Assembly: GCA_037783415.1 (NCBI GenBank)
Contig: JAZGTN010000212.1
Location: forward strand, 620,001 to 684,000
From: Leptasterias polaris
Taxonomy: Eukaryota > Echinodermata > Asteroidea > Forcipulatida > Asteriidae
Direction: 5' to 3'
Length of the DNA stretch: 64,000 bases
Within the stretch, counting starts at the first letter, position 1; each line of letters begins with the position of its first letter. The notes beneath the pieces are model-generated. The model was not told where the DNA came from. It did not search any database and worked only from the letters and a program-made list of their open reading frames with translations. The translations under genes and the position numbers were made by a program. Of this stretch, positions 1 to 10,230 are shown in pieces.

Positions 1-116
1 ACATGAACACCTATTGTACATTGTACATGTACATGTACATGTATGGTAAAGTGGCCATAAAATTCATCTAGGGAATCTGATTATTTCTAGGAACCGTACA
101 TTAATCTGGACACGTA

Positions 117-485
117 CAGGGCTCGAATTTTACACTGGACCACAGGCCAGAGGCCAGTAATTTTGGTGTTGGGCCAGTAAACTTATGACCTAACAAGTCC
201 GATGGTCTTGTGTTTTTCAGTTGAATAACAGAAACAAATTATGTTTAAGTGTTGACTTTGGGTCTGAGAAATTTTCTTAAATTCTATGAGTAATCAAGTA
301 TACTCTTCTCTTACTTGTCTCAGTTCTGGTTCATATCAAAGCAGTCAAATGCATGTTAAACTGTGTCAGAAATTTTCTATTTTCACATTTTGAATCTGGT
401 CTTGTAAAAAGAAGTCTGGTCCAGTAAAGATTTTGAGCTACAAGCCCTGTAGTCTTGTGGATTTTCTCCTCAAATTCGAGCCCTG
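117..485. mobile_element. hAT-like MITE, 369 bp
   Basis: The ends are matching 14-bp inverted repeats: CAGGGCTCGAATTT at 117-130 and AAATTCGAGCCCTG at 472-485. The CAGGG terminus suggests the hAT superfamily (inference). No clean 8-bp target duplication is visible. The interior repeats phrases such as GGCCAGTAA and has no coding potential. Confidence 0.6.
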
Positions 486-1045
486 ATGTATGTCTGGAAG
501 TGAGAGGTTTTTAAGTGCCACGGCTGTCATTAAACAGCACACGCATGACTTGTCAATGAAATGTATTTTGAGTACACAGTTTATGCATTATGGGCAGGCA
601 GTCGTTGGTCTCAGTCACGGTTGAAATGAAGTTTAAGCTGTCATTTTCACAACCAACCCGCTGTAGATTTCTTGCATGAGTGATAACGCCCAAACATAGA
701 AAATTTTAAAACGTTTTGTTCCTTTAAAAAAATTAAAAAAACAAAGCTGGATGCAGCATTGACATTTTACATGTAATAAGCAAGGTTACCCCCTATAGAC
801 TGGTGGACAGACAATATAGTCTGATTACCATTATAAGCATTCCGCATTGCACCTCAATATAACCTTGGTATTCAGGGAGTAAGATGCAAGATGGCTACCG
901 AGGAAACTCATGAATAAATCGGAAATCTTCTTAATTTTTTTGACTAAACTCGGCTCGACATCATGAGATTTCCCTTTGGCAGTATTTATTACAAATTTTT
1001 AAACATAAGGAGAAGGAAAAAAAAAATAAAATCTGTGGTCGATAT

Positions 1046-1200
1046 CAGGCTTGGATTTACACCCAGGCCACGGCCTCTGTTGCCCCTGGTTTAGGCCTCG
1101 GTGCCCCTTTCAAACGTTTCCCACAGATTTTAAGATGTGCCAATGGAAGTGCCCTTTGCAAAATGAAAATGGCCTTGCCCTCTCAAGGATAGACATTCTG
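1046..1200 (+). repeat. Dispersed repeat, inverted relative of the MITE at 4692-4843
   Basis: This segment shares the phrases CCAGGCCACGGCCT, TTGCCCC and GGTGCCCCTT with the reverse complement of 4692-4843. The two are therefore copies of one short interspersed family in opposite orientation. Confidence 0.5.
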
Positions 1201-1716
1201 ATATTTATTGCTAAAAATGCTCTGTCATCCATCCTGATTGCCGATGGCACTCTAAATAAACAAAATGAGTGGTTCAGTTTTCAACACGACAAGTTAAATA
1301 TTATCTGAATTTTTTTAATGATAATTGATCTGTGTTTTCGGAATCTGCTGATCAATGTTGTTTCGTAACAGCTGTGATAATTTTGACTGCAAAAGTCGCA
1401 TACAATTTGTATACTTGTACTAAATACATGTAGGTGATTTCATGTTTTTATCACAATTGTACTGAGACACAAAAGCTAATAAAAAGATAGAGCTATCAAA
1501 AAGTGGTTTTCACTCAAATTACGGTACTTTTTTGTTATTTGATACGTTGTATATATTTCAAACATATGGACATTTTAAAAATATAGATGTTAAATTTGCA
1601 TCGGGGATAAACAATATTATTTCCCGTACCCATTCACCGATGTAAGTAAAGCTTTGTAAATTTGTATACACATAACTTTCCCAAGTCTGGTGAAAAAAAA
1701 TCCACTAGGCATTTTA

Positions 1717-1790
1717 CTCAGATGGGACTCGAACCACGACTTTTGCCATTCTAGAGCAGATCCACTAGACCATCAAGCTTGCCCAGTAGG
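1717..1790 (-). mobile_element. tRNA-derived SINE head
   Basis: Read on the minus strand it has an A-box-like TGGTCTAGTGG and a B-box-like GGTTCGAGTCC at tRNA-like spacing. It resembles the plus-strand copy near 40699-40790. The anticodon stem does not pair well, so it is a SINE head and not a functional tRNA. Confidence 0.5.
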
Positions 1791-1829
1791 CAGTTGAATC
1801 CTATATTTTAGTGTAGAAGTGCTATAAAA

Positions 1830-2225
1830 TATGCATGTGTCTGCGTCACTCACGCTTGTGTGATAACAGTTTAGTGTACCCGAACTGTGCCTTATATCAT
1901 GTATATCAGTGTAGTAGTCGATTGTTATGTGTATTCTACAGAATGTGTTCCTTGTACATGTACTTCATACTTTGCCTATTTAAATGTACTAGTTTTTTAA
2001 ATACATATATTCTACAAAATGTGTACCCAAACTGCGCATTTAATATATTGTGTAGTAGATTTTAATGCATATTCTACAGAATGTGTTTTTGTATACTCTT
2101 AAGTTCTTGTTATTTTCCTTGAAAATACCGTATTTTTACAGAATGTGTAGGCCTATATTCTACAGAACGTGTATTCTACAGAACGTGTATTCTACAGAAT
2201 GGTATTCTACAGAACGTGTACACAA
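1830..2225. repeat. Degenerate minisatellite, unit near TATTCTACAGAACGTG
   Basis: The phrase TTCTACAGAATGTG or TTCTACAGAACGTG recurs irregularly from 1930 and becomes tandem at about 2153-2220, with a period of 16-19 bp. No coding potential was seen. Confidence 0.6.
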
Positions 2226-2496
2226 ATTGTGTGTTTAATGTACTGTATTAATGTACATGTACACCATGTATTTGACGGGAAAATATGTAGGATGGTTAAT
2301 TATGCCAGGTATTCATGGACCCTGTTTTTATCGCGTTGCCATGCATGATCTATTTAAGTAAATAAAGATTTGAAAGCCTTTCAGACACAGGTGCCGAATC
2401 CAGCACAATGTGCAGCCTAGGGGTGTTGAGCATTATTAGTAGGTCTGCTAGTCTTAAGGGACAAGTTATCAATCATTTATGCGCATGTTGTCTGCG

Positions 2497-2673
2497 ATAG
2501 ACCTTATGCATATATGACGTCATTTGAGTAGGGCGCCCTCGCTTAGAGGTCAAAAGGAAGATGTTCATTGGCCAGTCCTGTGCGCCGCGCGTACAAATCA
2601 GCGCGTTTCCATTGTTTCATCATCAGTTTACCTCTAAGATGGCGGCTTGGTGACGTCAATGCATAAGGTCTAT
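2497..2673. mobile_element. MITE, 177 bp, with long terminal inverted repeats
   Basis: The ends are ATAGACCTTATGCATA followed by TGACGTCA, and TGACGTCA followed by TGCATAAGGTCTAT in reverse. Together they form about 24 bp of imperfect terminal inverted repeat. A second inner inverted pair (CTTAGAGG / CCTCTAAG) makes the unit foldback-like. Confidence 0.65.
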
Positions 2674-3189
2674 TGTATATAGGTTGTGCATGGCTGCTTG
2701 CGTATTAAATACGAACATGACATTGCAATGCGACATTGAATTGAGTTACCACAATGAATTGAAATACCGTGTACCAGTTTGTTGTAGATTAAAGTTTCCT
2801 ATAAATACCCACCTTTGTGTACGTATACAATGTACTTTGTACACATCAAGGTAGATTACATCATTTGCAGACTATGAACAAAATGTACTTCCAAGTTTCT
2901 ACAAATGTATCATGTTGGTATCATAACTCCATGAATTAGTGATGGTTGAGTACATGTACGTGCCTCAGATATACATGTACAGTATCGTGTATCAAACGTG
3001 TATGACATTGAGTGTGTTTCTACAAAAGGGTATTCCAAAGATGCCCATTTCCTTTTTCTATGGCTGTTCCATTTGACTAGGGATATTACATGTGTACAAG
3101 TATATCTATAAGCATGGAATTCTATACATGATGACACATCATTACAAAGTGTAGTTAACAAGAATAATAATAACTAGACATATTTGCAT

Positions 3190-4460
3190 TTGTGAACAAA
3201 TGCAGAGCTGTTTCGCTAATAATATTTTCATATTACTCAAGTGAATATGATCGTTTGTTGTGTGTACATAATCAAGTTAATAATACAATATTTAATGCCT
3301 TGTGAGATCCAATTCATCTTGTAAAACTGTACCTTTAAGATAATATAACCTGACGTCATGATGACGTCATGATGACGTCAATTATTTTTGGAATCAGTTA
3401 TGACATATCAAGCCTGTTTAAAAAAGAATTTGGATTAAAGCAAGTTCCGTTAGCAATTTCTGACTTAAAGGGGCAAAAAATGAAAAAATCATAACAAATC
3501 GTGTGATGACGTCATCATGACGTCATTACAAGTTTAACAGGAACTTGCCATTATCTAACGACTTGCCAAGTTTCAACGTAATCAGACCTACACTTTTCGA
3601 GATATACGACTTCAAATAGTGCACCTTTAATGTCACGTCACGTGACCCCTGATGACGTAATCAATCTAAAACTTCATACATATGTTGGCTGCCTGACGGT
3701 CATCATGTGTATCAATTTTGAAGCGATTACAGAAAACTTCGCAACACACATCTTCTCAAAGTGCATTTTGAACAGTTTTCCAACTGCCGCTAGAGGGCGC
3801 TCTTGTGTATCGTGACGTCATCGGTATTTTTTTTTAACTGCACACCCTTGCCGGACACTAACATCGTTGAAAGCATTTTCATAACATTTAGCACTTTTGA
3901 ATTACAAGGCACTTCCTGTTTCGACTGGTTTCGACCGGAAGTAGAGGTCACATCAGGTCACGCACACTGAATAAAATGAAGCCCTGATTAATCCCTACCC
4001 AATCCTGCAAACAGAATCCTACGGTCTCTTGTGGCTGATTTGATACGCATTTTCAAATATTTAAATTATAAACCTTTAAGATGACGTCACGTGACAGGTG
4101 ATGACGTCATCATGACGAATTTGTTTTAGGACCTTCCTTGCACCAATGCCTTTCTTCACTGAAAGTTTCATTGCAATTGCTCTTTAGGAACTATGCAAAA
4201 GGCCACTTAGAACGAATTGTGCGTTATTCCAATGACTTCCGGGAGTCTGAAAAATAAAATTTTAAAAAAACCCAATAAAAACTCTTACTAAAACAAGAGC
4301 TGTTTCGCTGCGCTTGCTGCGAAACAGCTAATAAAAACAAAAACTAACACAAAAACAATAGCAATAGCTTTCGCTTTGCAGCGAAACAGCTAATAAAAAC
4401 AAAAACTAACACAAAAACAATAGCTGTTTCGCTGCGCTTGCTGCGAAACAGCTAAAAACA
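3190..4460. repeat. Composite repeat with TGACGTCA palindromes and terminal hairpins
   Basis: From about 3350 to 4120 the palindrome TGACGTCA and near matches (ATGACGTCAT, GTGACGTCAT) recur roughly ten times, mostly inside longer palindromes such as GATGACGTCATC. From 4306 to 4454 the hairpin GCTGTTTCGC / GCGAAACAGC occurs in two complete copies plus one degraded copy, separated by A-rich spacers. The half-motif GCTGTTTCGCTAAT also occurs at about 3207. CTAAT right after the hairpin would suit a Helitron-type 3' end (CTRR before T); this is inference. Confidence 0.4.
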
Positions 4461-4491
4461 ATAAAAACTCTAACAAAAAGTTAAAGTATTA

Positions 4492-4665
4492 TCAAAATGT
4501 CAATTTGTTGGGAAAGCAAGCGTGATCAAGTGTGTTTTTAGTTTCTGCTGGAAGAGAGTGATGCTGTGCATTTGTCTGGGGTCCTCAGGAAGTGAATTCC
4601 AAAGTCTTGGTGCTATGTTGGAAAAGGCCCTGTCCCCGTAACTGGCCAGATTAGTGAGTACTGTA
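4492..4665 (-). pseudogene. 3' stub of a non-LTR retrotransposon ORF
   Basis: On the minus strand the translation includes GDRAFSNIAPRLWNSLP and then LFQQKLKTHL before a stop. That is the standard C-terminal tail of CR1/L2-type reverse transcriptase ORFs; compare GDRAFSVAAPKLWNALPFHI in the intact LINE of this window. Only the tail is present, as in 5'-truncated insertions. Confidence 0.75.
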
Positions 4666-4691
4666 CATGTATTTCTGAAAATGCCACACTA

Positions 4692-4843
4692 CAGGCCAGG
4701 AATTTCATCTTTGAATGAGAGGGCAAAGCCACTTCCAGTGGAAAACCTTAAAGTCTATGGGAAGCTTCTGAAGGGGCACCAAGGCCAAGACAAGGGGCAA
4801 CAGAGGTCATGACCTCCACGGCCTCAGTGTAATTCCAGCCCTG
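4692..4843. mobile_element. Short MITE, CAGGCC...CCAGCCCTG
   Basis: The termini are imperfect inverted repeats: CAGGCCAGGAATTTCA at the left and TGTAATTCCAGCCCTG at the right. It is an inverted relative of 1046-1200. It ends 78 bp before the first recognisable VOPP1/WBP1-like exon. Confidence 0.5.
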
Positions 4844-4921
4844 ACATATTTTGTATGTTTTGAAGTAACCGTCTCATCTGTGTGTATGTTTGTTTTTGTT
4901 TTTTCCCTCCCTTTTCAATAG

Positions 4922-6476
4922 CTGTGACTACAACCAATACTGCTGTAGTGGGTCGTTATGCTGCACTAACACTAACTATGACGGAGGTTACTATAGCTAT
5001 GGCTTCTGGAACATCTGGTATTTCTGGTAAGCGCATGACTGGTGACATTAATGAAATAATTATATGAGTCCTCGGAAACGTCAGGCCATTAACTATTTAT
5101 TGATATAACTATTGGAATGAAGCGGATATATATATGAAGCACTTTAGGTTTTAACTTATCGTCTGCTTCAACTAGTTAAGGCCGGATGACACACATTTTA
5201 AGTGTTACAGTATCACAACTGACTAATTTTGATGTGATATTTTTTTAATTTACAGCACAATCTGACACAGTATTTCCAAATTCTACTGCTCATAAAAGCA
5301 TAGGAACTTAAACTTGATCATGGAATCACGAATGGTATAACTTGATAAACGTCAACCCAATTTTATATGTATTTATTTTTTTTGTCCAAAGGTTCATCAT
5401 TTTCTTCATCTTGATGACTTGCTGTGGTGGGTGTGGTTTCTACCGTCGTCGCCAGGCATACATGAACAGCAACCGAAGCACCTTCATAGCCGGCCCGGGT
5501 ACCATCATCCCACCCCCACGAGGGGGCACCGTACCCACGGGAGTTTACCCCGCTCAGCCGATCTCAACTGCTCCACAGAGTTACTACCAAGGTCCTCCTA
5601 CATATGATGAGGTGAAGATCTTTCTTTTTGTGTTTTCTTCTTTTCGAATTGTTGTGTCATCTGTGATTTGTCAGGATTTTTTTATTGATTCCCTCGCGCT
5701 TTTGAAGTTTCTGGAGAGAAATGACGTTGTCATCACAGGGAATGAATTGTGTAGCCCTTGTCATCAGAGCGAACGTTTAGATTTCTGTTCGTAGTGATGT
5801 GGAGCGTCTGTAAACCTCTCAAATATTGAACAATGTTGAGTGGTCAGGCAGTAGGAGGGTTGACTATACTGTCTTCACCAGATGATATCATATTGCATAG
5901 TTTATATATGATCCAAAACCAGAGATGATGATATTAAATGATCAGATAGTAGGAGGGTTGACTGTGTACTGTGTAGGTGCATCCGCTACATCATATGATA
6001 GTACAATCATGATGGTTAATTATTAATACTACAGAAGGTAATCTTCTCTCGTTGCAGAGGGTTGTGGCTTTGAATTTTCTTAACAAGAAGTGGAGGAATT
6101 ACATAATTTGTATTTTATAAGTGTTGTCTGTCTCTTTGATTTGCAGGCCGTGAACAAACCCTACATGTACCCAAAGACGGAACCCTACTGCCAGCCACCA
6201 GTGATGCCAATCAACGGAGCCACACCCTACCCTCAACCAAACCCAGCCTACCCCCCAACCTCACCCAACCCGGCCTACCCCCCAACCTCACCCAACCCGG
6301 CCTACCCCCCAACCTCACCCAACCCTGCCTACCCCCCTTCCACTGCACTTCCTTACCCTGCTGCGGCCAATCCCTCTATTTCCCCTGCCACGCCCATGCC
6401 GGAACCTCCACCCTATTCGGAAATGGCAAGCAATATAACCCAAGCCACTGCTCCAGTTGAGCCCATGGCCTCATGA
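4922..6476 (+). CDS. VOPP1/WBP1-like single-pass membrane protein (3' exons)
   Basis: Three exons, 4922-5026, 5392-5611 and 6147-6476 (stop TGA), join in phase with AG/GT borders. The first carries a short lumenal Cys/Tyr-rich segment (CDYNQYCCSG, LCC) and the start of a membrane helix. Exon 2 finishes the helix (WYFWFIIFFILMTCC), then has CGGCGFYRRR and the PY motif PPTYDE. Exon 3 is proline-rich, with NPAYPPTSP repeated in tandem and PPPYSE near the end. CC pairs, then a WYFWF helix, then RRR and PPxY motifs is the layout of VOPP1 and WBP1/WBP1L, which bind WW-domain ubiquitin ligases and sit in endo-lysosomal membranes (family knowledge). The signal-peptide exon is missing from this model. 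An uncharacterised relative of the family is possible. Confidence 0.75.
5850..6010 (+). repeat. Dispersed ~120-bp repeat (GTCAGACAGTAGGAGGGTTGAC family)
   Basis: The phrases AGTAGGAGGGTTGACT, ACTGTGTAG and GATATCATATTGCA recur here twice. They recur again at 25560-25870, 48310-48400 and 48880-49300. Here the repeat lies in the last intron of the VOPP1/WBP1-like gene. Confidence 0.6.
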
Positions 6477-6567
6477 GTAACATAAAGGCAATAATAATTT
6501 GGGATTCATTTTCATTATCAACAGAAGTGGACTGCCCTACTACTTTTATTACAATATTTTTCCTGTT

Positions 6568-7127
6568 ATAGACTGTGCAAGTCTTGCTCAAATCAAAAAA
6601 CAAGAAAACAAGTCGAACAAAGGCTAGTTTTTTCTATAAAATCAGATCTTCTTTTTAAATTCTATTTACATACAATTCTTGAAAACAAAAATACCCATAG
6701 CAATTTGTTATAAATGCAATTTCAATTTATGTAAAGAATGCGAATAATTTGTTAATTTTAATTAACATTGAAACAAAATTAAAACTTGATACAAGCATGC
6801 TGGTTTTTTTTATAAGCCCCATTTCATTTGCTAATCAAACCTGAATTTGTTCGATCATCTACATAGGTATGACGACATTATTGTCAGTTGGGAAAAATTC
6901 CTTAATTGTTTACAAGTAACCAGAAATGGATGTCAAGTCTTATTCTGTGGTTTTCTTTGTTGATTTGTTTTAAAATTATTTTACTTTCATATATTTCATG
7001 GCTAAAATTTACTTTCCCAACATTTTGAGTATTTGAAGAAACAGAATTGCGCACATGTAAAACTCAATATGGTTGCGACCAGCTTGGTTTCGGAAGTTTG
7101 AAAACGCGCGAGACTTGCACAGACTAT
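6568..7127. mobile_element. MITE with ATAGACTGTGCAAGTCT termini
   Basis: The left end ATAGACTGTGCAAGTCT (6568-6584) and right end AGACTTGCACAGACTAT (7111-7127) are imperfect inverted repeats. A relative with the same ends lies at 57111-57807. It starts 92 bp after the VOPP1/WBP1-like stop codon and so probably lies in or just past that gene's 3' UTR. Confidence 0.6.
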
Positions 7128-7330
7128 TGAAACAAAAGAATTCAAGTAACTTCACAGAAAAAAATTACATTTTTTAATCGGTACTTTACAACGCGGTGTG
7201 TGGTACTTTCAAAGTTCATGTTTGTTTTTTTGATTTGAGATGTTTTCATCTTGACTCGGAAACATTTGTGTGAAGCCATCTTGTTTTGTTGTTCGGGTTC
7301 AAATGAACAGCATTGTTATGCTGTAATTAC

Positions 7331-7758
7331 GTGTAGGTCCTAGACTTAACTGTACTCAGAAGGGAATACCGTTTCCATTATTCAAAAACAGGGGCCGGAC
7401 TATTTAGCCCTTGAGGCTCATTTTGATAACATTGAGTTGAAATGTGGGGGAAAAGATTGTGCGATTTTTTTAAATTATTTATATATTACCCAGAGAGACA
7501 AGTATTTGTCCATTTCCATCGTGAAAAAGGAAGGCAAAAGATTGCGTGTAGGTCCTAGACTTAACTGTACTCAGAAGGGAATACTGTTTCTATTATTTAA
7601 AAACGGGCCGGACTATTTAGCCCTTGAGGCTCATTTTGATAACATTGAGTTGAAATGTGTGGGAAAAGATTGTGCGATTTTTTTTGGTTTATATATGACC
7701 AACAGAGACGAGTATTTGTCCATTTCCATCGTGAAAAATTAGGGCAAAAGATTGCTTA
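7331..7758 (+). repeat. Two-copy tandem duplication, unit 215 bp
   Basis: The segment starting GTGTAGGTCCTAGACTTAAC at 7331 is repeated from 7546 with a few substitutions and small indels. An open frame spans the two copies only because the unit is duplicated; it has no recognisable domain. Confidence 0.8.
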
Positions 7759-9905
7759 TTTTATTTTATTTTGTTCTCATAGACTTGAAAGCAGTACAAA
7801 TTGTCCTATTTGCACAGTATAACTCTGTATTGTTTCGGTAATGTAATGACACTTTCATCCAAACAGATACATAAGTACAATACAAATGAAGCATGAAGTC
7901 GTGGCTGTACACGCACATGGCGGATCAGTGCAAAGAGCGAATAGAGCCAATGTGATGATGTCACTAATGGCTACTTTCTGCCCATGGTATGCCATGTTTG
8001 TAAAGATATGGGGGTCGTCTAATCATTACACCTTTCAACCAAAAACTGGCACTACGCAGTAACACCGCTCTGCAGTGCTCCATAAATGCCGACTTGTTAT
8101 TATTTTTAACACACGGGGTATCTTGACCACCAAAGTGGCACAACCAAATTTTGTTCTGTGACTGATGACATCAGGTGAATTGGGCCATTTGAAGAAATAT
8201 ATTCGTTTGAACTTCTGTGAGACTCATTTCCACTTGATGTCAGTTCTTATTTTGATGTGCCATATCAAAATAACCACATTGCTCATGAGTCTCAGAGTCC
8301 TCTCTTGCTCATAATGAAGTGCGCCCTCTATGGTTTGTCCTGGAGAGGCCATTTCCCCCAAAAAGTGGTTGACTAAAACAATTGCACTCACACTTCGGAA
8401 CAGGAAAAAATTGTTTACAAAACCAGTTATTTACATATCTTTACATGAACTTTTTGTCCGGACAACAATTGGAAAGACAAACTGTCAGTTTGTTTCTGTA
8501 TATATTTTTTGATTCATCTATATAACGATAGATAAAAATATTTTGTACAAAATGCCTTGAAATGTAAACAAGAGGCGTATTGTTGATTAGGATAACAACA
8601 TGTATTTTTAATCTTGTAATGTGGAGATGTAATGTACGCCAGAACTGGCAACCAAACATAATTTAGGTTGTAAATATTACTGTTTTAAGTGAGTTAAAAA
8701 GAGATTTTGATTTATTTTGTTTTGGTGAAATCATTTGGTGTTCGGGCATGGGTTTACCAGTGTGGGTCGGATTAAGCCATTTTCGGGTTAGATTTGAATG
8801 ATGTCTGGTACACTGCCTTGTTCGAGTACAAGTGAATGTTCAATTTGAATTCCTCAGACTAAGTCCACTGTTGCTATTTTGTGTGGTTTGAAGCAAACTT
8901 TTGCATTGCAACCTACCTCCAGACCAGCAACGGCTGGTATCCAAAGTGAATAAGGCTAAATTTTGTTGCGCTGTTTACCCCAAAAAAGGTTGTGCTTACG
9001 AATCTAAAAGAGGGCACTGTAAGTGTAGAATACCATGGGAAGCAGCCAAAGCCATTCAAATCGGACATGGCTTACTGTTCAGACAGTCTGGTTCCCTTGT
9101 GCAGAACTCATCCATCATTAACTTTGTCTGAGTACTTGACTTAATTCTCTCTGGTTACGATGGGATCCTGACTATGGCTCTGGCTGTGGCCAAGTCGGCC
9201 ATTTTGAAACTTCGTTGGGATTTTAAAATGATGGGCGATGCCTAGCCTGAAATATAGTCAGTTTAGATACTTTTCGAACTTCAACCACTTTGTTTAGGAT
9301 TTCAATTGGGTAGAAAGTGCAGGTTTTGGCTAATGTTAATTTGTATGAATGATAATTTGGGGAATTCAACTGAAGCGTAAAAAAAAAATTGATATTTATT
9401 TCAATTGGTATGAAACTTATCTTGCAATTTCAAACCATTACTTATGGGTAAATAAATGGATTAGTCACTGCGGATCCTTGCAGTCAACATTTTAGGCTTA
9501 TCCCAACTAGTCTTGATCCGAACTAAACTTACTCCCGACCATCAAAAATAACTGGCACAGGACATCTCAAAACAGACAAATAAAGGTTTTAAAAAGCATT
9601 ATATTAATGTGCATTTTTACTTCAGTTAAATATTCCATTAAGCACTGAATTTTTTTACAATTTTGTACAATGCAATGATTATTTTGAAGTAGTTTTCTTC
9701 AGTACTTTTGATTTCTTACCCATTTAAAGCTAACACAAGCTCGGATAAAACTTGTCTATGACCACTAGTTGTGACAGGTTTCAAACCCAGAATCATAGTT
9801 GAGTATGTAAATTGTTTGTGAGAGTGATTCTTGAGTACAAGCTGAGAGAAAGTATAGGAATACTGGGGACGAGTACCCGAGGGACAAGCTTCTCAAAAAT
9901 GACGG
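7759..9905. other. Non-genic stretch
   Basis: Short open frames only, with no splice-consistent exon or recognisable family motif. One GCGCCCTC motif lies near 8321. Confidence 0.5.
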
Positions 9906-10098
9906 GGGCCCAATTTCATAAAGCTGTTTAGCAGAAAATACTGCTTAGAAAATATAGTGGCTTAGCAAAAAATGTGTGGGACACCAGTCGCAACAATGCA
10001 ATCTTTATGGAATGTCGGCAGGTAACATGTTTCTGCTAAGCAATGTTTTTATGTGCTTAGCAAGTTTTTGTGCTTACAGGCTTTATGAAATTGGGCCC
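9906..10098. mobile_element. Foldback MITE with GGGCCCAATTTCATAAAGC termini
   Basis: It begins GGGCCCAATTTCATAAAGC and ends with GCTTTATGAAATTGGGCCC in near-perfect inversion. TGCTTAG and CTAAGCA phrases inside pair across the centre. Relatives are at 15196-15430 and 60109-60223, with half copies near 17984, 23709, 25024 and 55915. Confidence 0.75.
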
Positions 10099-10230
10099 TG
10101 ATGTGTAGTGCAGTTTTCTTTGAAGTAACAGATGAAAGAAATTTCACATCTTGGCCTTTTTGTCCTGTCAGGACTCGGATTTCACAAAGCGCTAAGATTC
10201 ATCTTAATAAGATGAGTTGTCAGTATAGAT

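Larger units (their letters stand above)
1..4921. other. Non-genic, repeat-rich region upstream of the VOPP1/WBP1-like exons
   Basis: No convincing coding exon was recognised here; open frames are short and lack family motifs. The stretch is a patchwork of MITEs, a tRNA-like SINE head, degenerate minisatellites and a LINE stub, listed separately. It may include a long first intron of the VOPP1/WBP1-like gene, whose signal-peptide exon was not found. Confidence 0.6.

Noticed and set aside
7437..7742. 101-codon open frame
   Set aside because: It spans two copies of a 215-bp tandem duplication and has no recognisable domain or neighbours.
8901..9131. 76-codon cysteine-containing open frame
   Set aside because: The cysteine pattern matches no family that could be named, and there is no flanking exon or signal peptide.
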